A stretch of 23,660 nucleotides of DNA from Paulinella micropora (lineage: Eukaryota; Cercozoa; Imbricatea; Euglyphida). Both the position numbers and the translations under genes were made by a program. The DNA is taken from NCBI GenBank assembly GCA_009731375.1, contig BJOX01000346.1:4510-28169 (forward strand), read 5' to 3'. Under the pieces are notes generated by a model. That model saw nothing but the letters and a program-made list of their open reading frames with translations, did not search any database and was not told the DNA's origin. Positions 18,651 to 23,660 of this stretch are shown here, piece after piece. The stretch's first letter is position 1. Each line of letters begins with the position of its first letter.

Positions 18651-19617
18651 GTTGTATTGTATTGTATTGTAATTTATTGTATTTTATTGTATTGTCATTG
18701 TATTGTCGTGTTATTCTACTCTATTGTCTTGTCTTATGTTGTATTGTAATTGTATTGTAATTGTATTGTAATTGTATTGTATTGTCGTGTGTTGTATTGT
18801 ACTGTATTGCACTGTATTGTATTGTATTATATTGTATTGTATTGTATTGTATCGTATTGTATCGTGTTGTATTGTATTTAATTGTATTGTATTGTATTGT
18901 ATTGTATTGCATTATATTGCATTGTATTGTATTGTATTGTATTGTATTGCATTGCATTGCATTGCATTGCATTACATTGCATTACATGGCATTGGATTGG
19001 ATTGGATTGCATTGCATTGGATTGCATTGGATTGTAGTGTAGTGTAGTGTAGTGTAGTGTATTGTATTGTATTGTATTGTATTGTATTGCATTGTATTGC
19101 ATTCCATTGCATTGCACTTTATTGTATTATATTGTACTGTATTGTGTTGTATTGTATTGTATTGTATTGTATTGTATTGTAATGCAGTGTAATGTATTGT
19201 ATATGTATTGTATATGTGTTGTATTGTGTTGTCTGGTGTTGTATTGCGTTGCATCGTATTGCATCGTCTTGTATTGTATTGTATGTATTGTATTGTATCT
19301 ATTGTATTGTTTTGTACTGTATTGTATTGTATTGTACTGAATTGTATTGTATTGTACTGTTTTGTATTGTATTGTATTGTATTGTATTCTACTGTAAATT
19401 GTATTGTATTGAATTGTATTGCATTGTATTGTATTGTATTATATTGTATTGTTGTGTTGTGTTGTGTTGTGTTGTATTGTATTGTATTGTATTGCATTGT
19501 ATTGCATTGTATTGTATTTATTGTATTATGTTGTATTGTATTGTATTGTATTGTATTATATTGTATTGTATTTGGTTGTATTGTGTTGTATTAAATTGCA
19601 TGGTATTGCATGGTATT
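18615..19617. repeat. TATTG pentanucleotide array
   Basis: About 1 kb of TATTG repeats with drifting sub-blocks: TGTTG, TATTA, TTGCA (about 18945-18990), ATTGG (about 18990-19030) and AGTGT (about 19033-19060), then back to TATTG. Frames on both strands are low complexity. Confidence 0.95.
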
Positions 19618-20235
19618 GTAATGTAATGTAATGTAATGTAATGTAATATACTGTAATATAGTATAGTGTAATGTAATATAATGTAATATAATGTAATGTG
19701 ATGTAATATAATGTAATGTAATGTAATGTAATATAATATAATCTAATGCAATGTAATGTAATGTAATGTATAATAATGTAATGTATACTGTAATGTAATG
19801 TAATGTGATGTAATGTAATTTAATGTAATTTAATGTTTTGTAATGTAATGTAATATAATGTAATGTGGTGTAATATCATGTAATGTAATGTAATGTAATT
19901 CAAGGTAAGGTAATGTAATGTAATGTAATGTAATGTATAATGTAACAAATGTAATGTATAATGTAATATAATGTAATATAATATTATGTAATGTAACGTA
20001 ATGTAATGTAATGTAATGTAATATAAAGTAATATAATGTAATGTAATGTAATGTAATTTAATGTAATGTATAATGTAATATAATGTAATGTAATGCAATG
20101 TAATGTAATATAATATTATGTAATGTAATGTAATGTGATGTAATGTAATGTAATGTAATGTAATGTAATATAATGTAATGTAATGTAATGTGATGTAATG
20201 TAATGTAATGTGATGTAATGTAATGTAATGTACTG
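19618..20235. repeat. TAATG pentanucleotide array
   Basis: About 600 bp of TAATG repeats with TAATA and TGATG variants, directly joined to the TATTG array on the left and a TATG array on the right. Adjacent motifs differ by one base or one deletion. Confidence 0.95.
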
Positions 20236-20247
20236 TTGTGTAGATGT

Positions 20248-21069
20248 TATGTATGTATGTATGTATGTATGTATGTACGTATGTATTTATGTATGTATTT
20301 ATCTATGTATCTGTGTATGTATCTATGTATTTATGTATGTATATAAGTTTGTATTTTGTTGGGTAGTACAAGTGGTTAGGAACGTACTATGCGTATGCAT
20401 AAATGTATGTATGTATGTATGTATGTATGTATGTATGTATATTATGTATGTATGTATGTTATGTATGTATGTATGTATGTATGTATGTATGCATGTATGT
20501 ATGTAAGCATGTATGTATGTATGTATGTATGTATGTATGTATGTATGTATGTATGTATTTATGTGTGTGTGTGTGTGTGTGTATTTATGTAGGTTTGCAT
20601 TTTGTTGGGTGTTACGTACTATGTGTATGTATGTATGTGTGTATGTATGTATGTATTTGTGTACGTGGATGGAAAAACGTACTGTGTTTATGTATGTATG
20701 TATGTATTTATGTGTGTATGTATATATGCATGTAGGTTTATTTTGTTTGGTGTGACAAATGGATGGGAATGTAAGTATGTATGTATGTATGTATCGTTGT
20801 ATGTATATATGTATGTTTGTATGTATATATGTATTATGTATGTATGTATGTATGTATGTATATATGTATGTATGTATGTATGTGTGTATGTATGTATATA
20901 TGTAGGTTCATATTTTATTTGGTGGGACAAATGGATGTGATGTATGTATGTATGTATGTATGTATGTATGTATGTATGTGTGTATGTATGTATGTATGTA
21001 GGTTTATATTTTGTTTGGTGTGACAAATGGATAGGAATGTATGTATGTATGTATGTATGCATGTATATA

Positions 21070-21126
<57 letters not shown>

Positions 21127-21296
21127 CTGTATGTATGTATGTATGTATGTATATACGTATGTATGTGTAGGTTTATATTTTGTTTGGTGGGACAAATGGA
21201 TGGGATGTATGTATGTATGTATGTATGTATGTAGGTTTATATTTTGTTTGGTGGGACAAATTGATGGGAACGTACTATGCGGTATATACATACATC
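20248..21296. repeat. TATG array with P spacers
   Basis: TATG repeats interrupted by P spacers at about 20345-20400, 20589-20632, 20661-20690 (right part only), 20731-20772, 20901-20941, 20999-21040, 21168-21208 and 21231-21296. Intervening tracts vary in length and contain TG and TA variants. Confidence 0.92.
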
Positions 21297-21297
21297 T

Positions 21298-21318
21298 TAT
21301 CTATCTATCCATCTATCC

Positions 21319-21357
<39 letters not shown>

Positions 21358-21414
21358 GATCGATCGATCGATCGACCGATCTATCTATCTATCTATCTAT
21401 CTGTCTGTCTATCA

Positions 21415-21448
<34 letters not shown>

Positions 21449-21540
21449 TTATCTGTCTGTCTATCTATCTATCTATCTATCTATCTTATCTATCTATCTA
21501 TATATCTATATATATCTATCTATGTCTATCCATCTATCTT
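21298..21540. repeat. CTAT array with CGAT core
   Basis: CTAT repeats containing a CGAT run at about 21357-21380. It ends where element E4 begins. Confidence 0.95.
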
Positions 21541-21545
21541 TGGGT

Positions 21546-22001
21546 GCCATCTGTCGACAGACAGAGAATTAGGGGATGGTGTGGGTGTGCTGGGCCCGTG
21601 GTGGGGTGCCTTATGTGTGCCTAGCCATACGCGTATAAGTCACATGCCGAAATAGCGACGGGAAGCACAATCCTGTTCCCTCAGGGTGCCCTTTCTCGCT
21701 TGTTGAGCCCGGAATAAAACCCACAGTGCTCTGTCGGTTTATACTAGACTGTCGACAAGTCTCGAAACTCCATCTGCTTACTGGGTCCTCTGTAATGGAG
21801 GTGGGAGCTCGTTCTGCAAGGGGCGCTTATGGAACGAGCCCTGGCCCCGCCTGGTACTAGGGAGATTTGGTATCGCCTGTATCAGTCCCTTCCGTGCAAA
21901 CATCACGGCTTAGCTGGGCATCGGGTTAATACTTTACCCACAGACTTCCTTGGTTGACGAAATCAGAAGCTCCTTTTTTCTGACATTAGTCGATATCTCA
22001 T
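21546..22001 (+). mobile_element. Dispersed element E, copy 4
   Basis: 456 bp, equal in length to E2 (1480-1935, inverted) with scattered substitutions. It interrupts the P/CTAT array, with P spacers on both sides, so it arrived in an existing array or was amplified with it. Its 3' end GATATCTCAT joins a 5'-truncated P spacer directly, with no CTAT tail. Confidence 0.78.
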
Positions 22002-22057
22002 ATATTGTTTGGTGGGACAAATGGATGGGAACGTACTATGCGGTACATACATACATA

Positions 22058-22060
<3 letters not shown>

Positions 22061-22111
<51 letters not shown>

Positions 22112-22160
22112 GTCTGTCTGTCTGTCTATCAATATATCTATCTGTCTATCTGTCTATCGG

Positions 22161-22199
<39 letters not shown>

Positions 22200-22228
22200 G
22201 TCTATCTGTCTATCTATCTATCTATCTA
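22061..22228. repeat. CTAT array
   Basis: CTAT repeats with CTGT runs, between P spacers. Confidence 0.95.
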
Positions 22229-22282
22229 TTGTTTGGTGGACAAATGGATGGGAACGTACTATGCGCTACATACATACATACT

Positions 22283-22389
22283 ATCTATCTATATATCTAT
22301 ACATCTATCTGTCTATCTATCTATCTATCTATGTATCTATCTATCTATCTATCTATCTATCTAGCTATCTGTCTATCTATCTATCTATA

Positions 22390-22433
<44 letters not shown>

Positions 22434-22515
22434 CATCCATCTATCTATCTATCTATCTATATATCTATCTATCTATCTATCTATCTATATATATCTATAT
22501 ATATATATATATATA
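22283..22515. repeat. CTAT array ending in TA tract
   Basis: CTAT repeats after the last P spacer, passing into TA repeats at about 22490. Confidence 0.95.
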
Positions 22516-22739
22516 CATACATACATACATACATTCATACATACATGCATGAATACATACATACATACAGACAGACAGACATACATACATACATACATAC
22601 ATACATACATGCATACATACATGCATATATACATACATACATACATACATATACATGCATACATACAAACGTAGATACATACATACAGACATACATACAT
22701 ACATACATACATACATACATACATACATGCAGGCATGAA

Positions 22740-22771
<32 letters not shown>

Positions 22772-22789
22772 CATACAAACATACAAACA

Positions 22790-22823
<34 letters not shown>

Positions 22824-22965
22824 CATGCACACATGCACACATACATACCTAGATACATACATACATACATGCATACATACATACATGCATACATACATAC
22901 ATATACACATACATACATACATACATACACATACATACATACATACATGCATACATACATACATA
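22516..22965. repeat. CATA array
   Basis: CATA repeats with TGCA, CAGA and CAAA variants. It is the reverse complement of the TATG motif at 20248-21296, so the two arrays lie in inverted arrangement around the CTAT/E4 block. Confidence 0.95.
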
Positions 22966-22970
22966 GGAGG

Positions 22971-23043
22971 ATGAGAGTGTGTCTCCTCTCAATCAGCTCA
23001 AGCAGCAGCTGGAGAAGAATGGAAAAGAAGAAGAAAGATTGAA
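22971..23043 (+). repeat. N segment, copy 1
   Basis: A unique segment starting ATGAGAGTGTGTCTCC that resembles 23457-23524. One frame reads ESVSPLNQLKQQLEKNGKEE, against ESVYALSLPKQEKKFGK in copy 2. Both follow simple repeats. It is not a gene by itself. Confidence 0.6.
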
Positions 23044-23105
23044 AGAGGGGTAAAGGAGAAAAAAAAAAAAAATGAAAAGGTTGAAAATGTAGGCAGACAC
23101 GGAGC
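23044..23105. other. A-rich segment
   Basis: A purine-rich stretch with a 14-base A run (23059-23072) followed by GGCAGACACGGAG. No feature is recognised. Confidence 0.5.
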
Positions 23106-23121
23106 AAGGGTAATAGTAAAC

Positions 23122-23260
23122 TATGCGGCTGACCATAAATTTGACGTGCTTTGCGGGCGGGCCGGGCCGGGCCGGCGAGCCCGCAAAACACGTCAAATTT
23201 GGCGCTCCGCATATGTAGCTTTTATCGGTAACCTGACCTCATTTTTGGAGGTGACGATAA
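23122..23260 (-). mobile_element. GC-looped hairpin element H, copy 2 (inverted)
   Basis: Arms 23122-23157 and 23180-23212 surround a loop of GGGCC repeats. On the minus strand the order and flank match H1: AGGTTACCGATAAAA, CTACATATGCGG, arm, GC loop, arm, GCCGCATA. H1 and H2 are about 16 kb apart in opposite orientation. Confidence 0.78.
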
Positions 23261-23307
23261 GAAAAGTGGTAAGATAAGAGAAACAAGGGTGGAAGGATAA
23301 GCGGTTT

Positions 23308-23450
23308 AACATAACATAACATAACATAACATAGCATAACATCACATCACATAACATAACATAACATAACATAACATATGTAACGTATATTATGTTATTT
23401 TATGTTACGTTACATTATGTTATGTTATGTTATGTTATATTCTGTTATGG
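23308..23450. repeat. CATAA / TTATG palindromic pentanucleotide array
   Basis: CATAA repeats (23308-23379) are followed, after a short AT-rich centre, by TTATG repeats (23390-23450), their reverse complement. The whole could extrude as a cruciform. Confidence 0.9.
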
Positions 23451-23456
23451 TATGGT

Positions 23457-23524
23457 ATGAGAGTGTGTATGCCCTGAGCCTGCCCAAGCAGGAGAAGAAA
23501 TTCGGAAAGACAGCAAGACTAAAA
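23457..23524 (+). repeat. N segment, copy 2
   Basis: Second copy of 22971-23043, beginning ATGAGAGTGTGTATGCCC and diverged in the centre, with a three-base deletion relative to copy 1 (CAGCAGCTGGAG against CAGGAG plus shifts). Confidence 0.6.
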
Positions 23525-23577
23525 GCATGCAAATTGAAAACTGCAGTAATATTAATAAGTATCGAGCCAAGGCATTT

Positions 23578-23640
23578 GAGTGTGTGTGTGTGTGTGTGTG
23601 TGGTTGTATTTGTGTGTATGTGTATGTATGTGTGTGGGTT
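23578..23640. repeat. TG dinucleotide tract
   Basis: TG repeats with TATG variants near the scaffold end; potentially Z-DNA forming. Confidence 0.93.
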
Positions 23641-23645
23641 TTTTT

Positions 23646-23660
23646 GGGGGGGGGGGGGGG
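23646..23660. other. Terminal poly-G run
   Basis: Fifteen consecutive G bases after a T run at the very end of the window. It may be the edge of a sequencing or assembly artefact, such as poly-G calls, rather than genomic sequence. Confidence 0.8.

Larger units (their letters stand above)
20345..22282 (+). repeat. P spacer family (about ten copies)
   Basis: The full spacer runs GTAGGTTTATATTTTGTTTG, then GTGGGACAAATGGATGGGAA, then CGTACTATGCGGTACATAC. Complete versions are at 21231-21296, 22003-22060 (lacking the left end) and 22229-22282 (lacking the left end). Earlier copies lack the right part. Orientation is constant although the neighbouring tract changes from TATG to CTAT. Confidence 0.9.

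Overview
This looks like eukaryotic (most likely animal) intergenic or heterochromatic DNA. It is a draft-assembly scaffold end that is almost entirely simple-sequence repeat, and I find no intact protein-coding gene. The case for a eukaryote rests on kilobase-scale tetra- and pentanucleotide arrays, a tRNA-derived SINE with RNA polymerase III boxes A and B, foldback (MITE-like) elements and a decayed segment resembling the end of a non-LTR reverse transcriptase. The style would suit a repeat-rich invertebrate such as a flatworm or mollusc, but the sequence alone does not settle this. Every long open frame is a microsatellite read as protein (poly-SIYL, poly-YVCM, poly-HTYI and so on), and several frames run through N gaps.

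Layout. 1-2213: three copies of a dispersed element (here E) around GATA, TA and CTTG/GGCT arrays; copies E1 and E2 form an inverted repeat with 322-bp arms. 2214-3640: tetranucleotide arrays punctuated by conserved 66-bp (K) and 44-bp (L) spacers. 3641-4357: GC-richer unique DNA with a 127-bp direct repeat (A/B). 4358-5910: CTAT, CTAA, CTAC and GGAA/GCAA arrays. 5969-6221: a foldback element with 84-bp arms (F1). 6246-6978: TATG and ACATAT arrays. 7040-7245: a GC-looped hairpin element (H1). 7246-8217: CT and ATT arrays with a recurring motif (M). 8673-9291: a head-to-tail array of a tRNA-like SINE with ATT tails, bounded by two long gaps. 10216-11370: TA, CT and CATA arrays. 11371-13453: a 174-bp tandem duplication, then a family of spacers (W, V, U) embedded first in CATA and then in CT arrays. 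13954-14467 and 15356-15680: the two largest single-copy islands. 14468-17404: CTAT arrays with internal duplications. 17374-18650: a block of about 630 bp, containing a second foldback (F2) and a truncated H copy (H3), present identically on both sides of a 10-N gap and probably an assembly duplicate. 18615-20235: pentanucleotide arrays (TATTG, then TAATG). 20248-22282: TATG and CTAT arrays punctuated about ten times by a conserved spacer (P), interrupted by E4. 22495-23660: CATA array, H2 in inverted orientation, CATAA/TTATG palindromic arrays, TG repeat and a terminal G run.

The unifying theme is that short non-repetitive segments (about 30-130 bp) have been amplified together with the microsatellites next to them, giving at least six independent 'conserved spacer plus variable tract' arrays. 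Retroelement 3' ends (the SINE, E) and A, B and C abut simple repeats, which suggests that some tracts were seeded by retroposon tails and later expanded by slippage, unequal exchange and template switching. No genes act together here; the interest lies in repeat biology and assembly quality.
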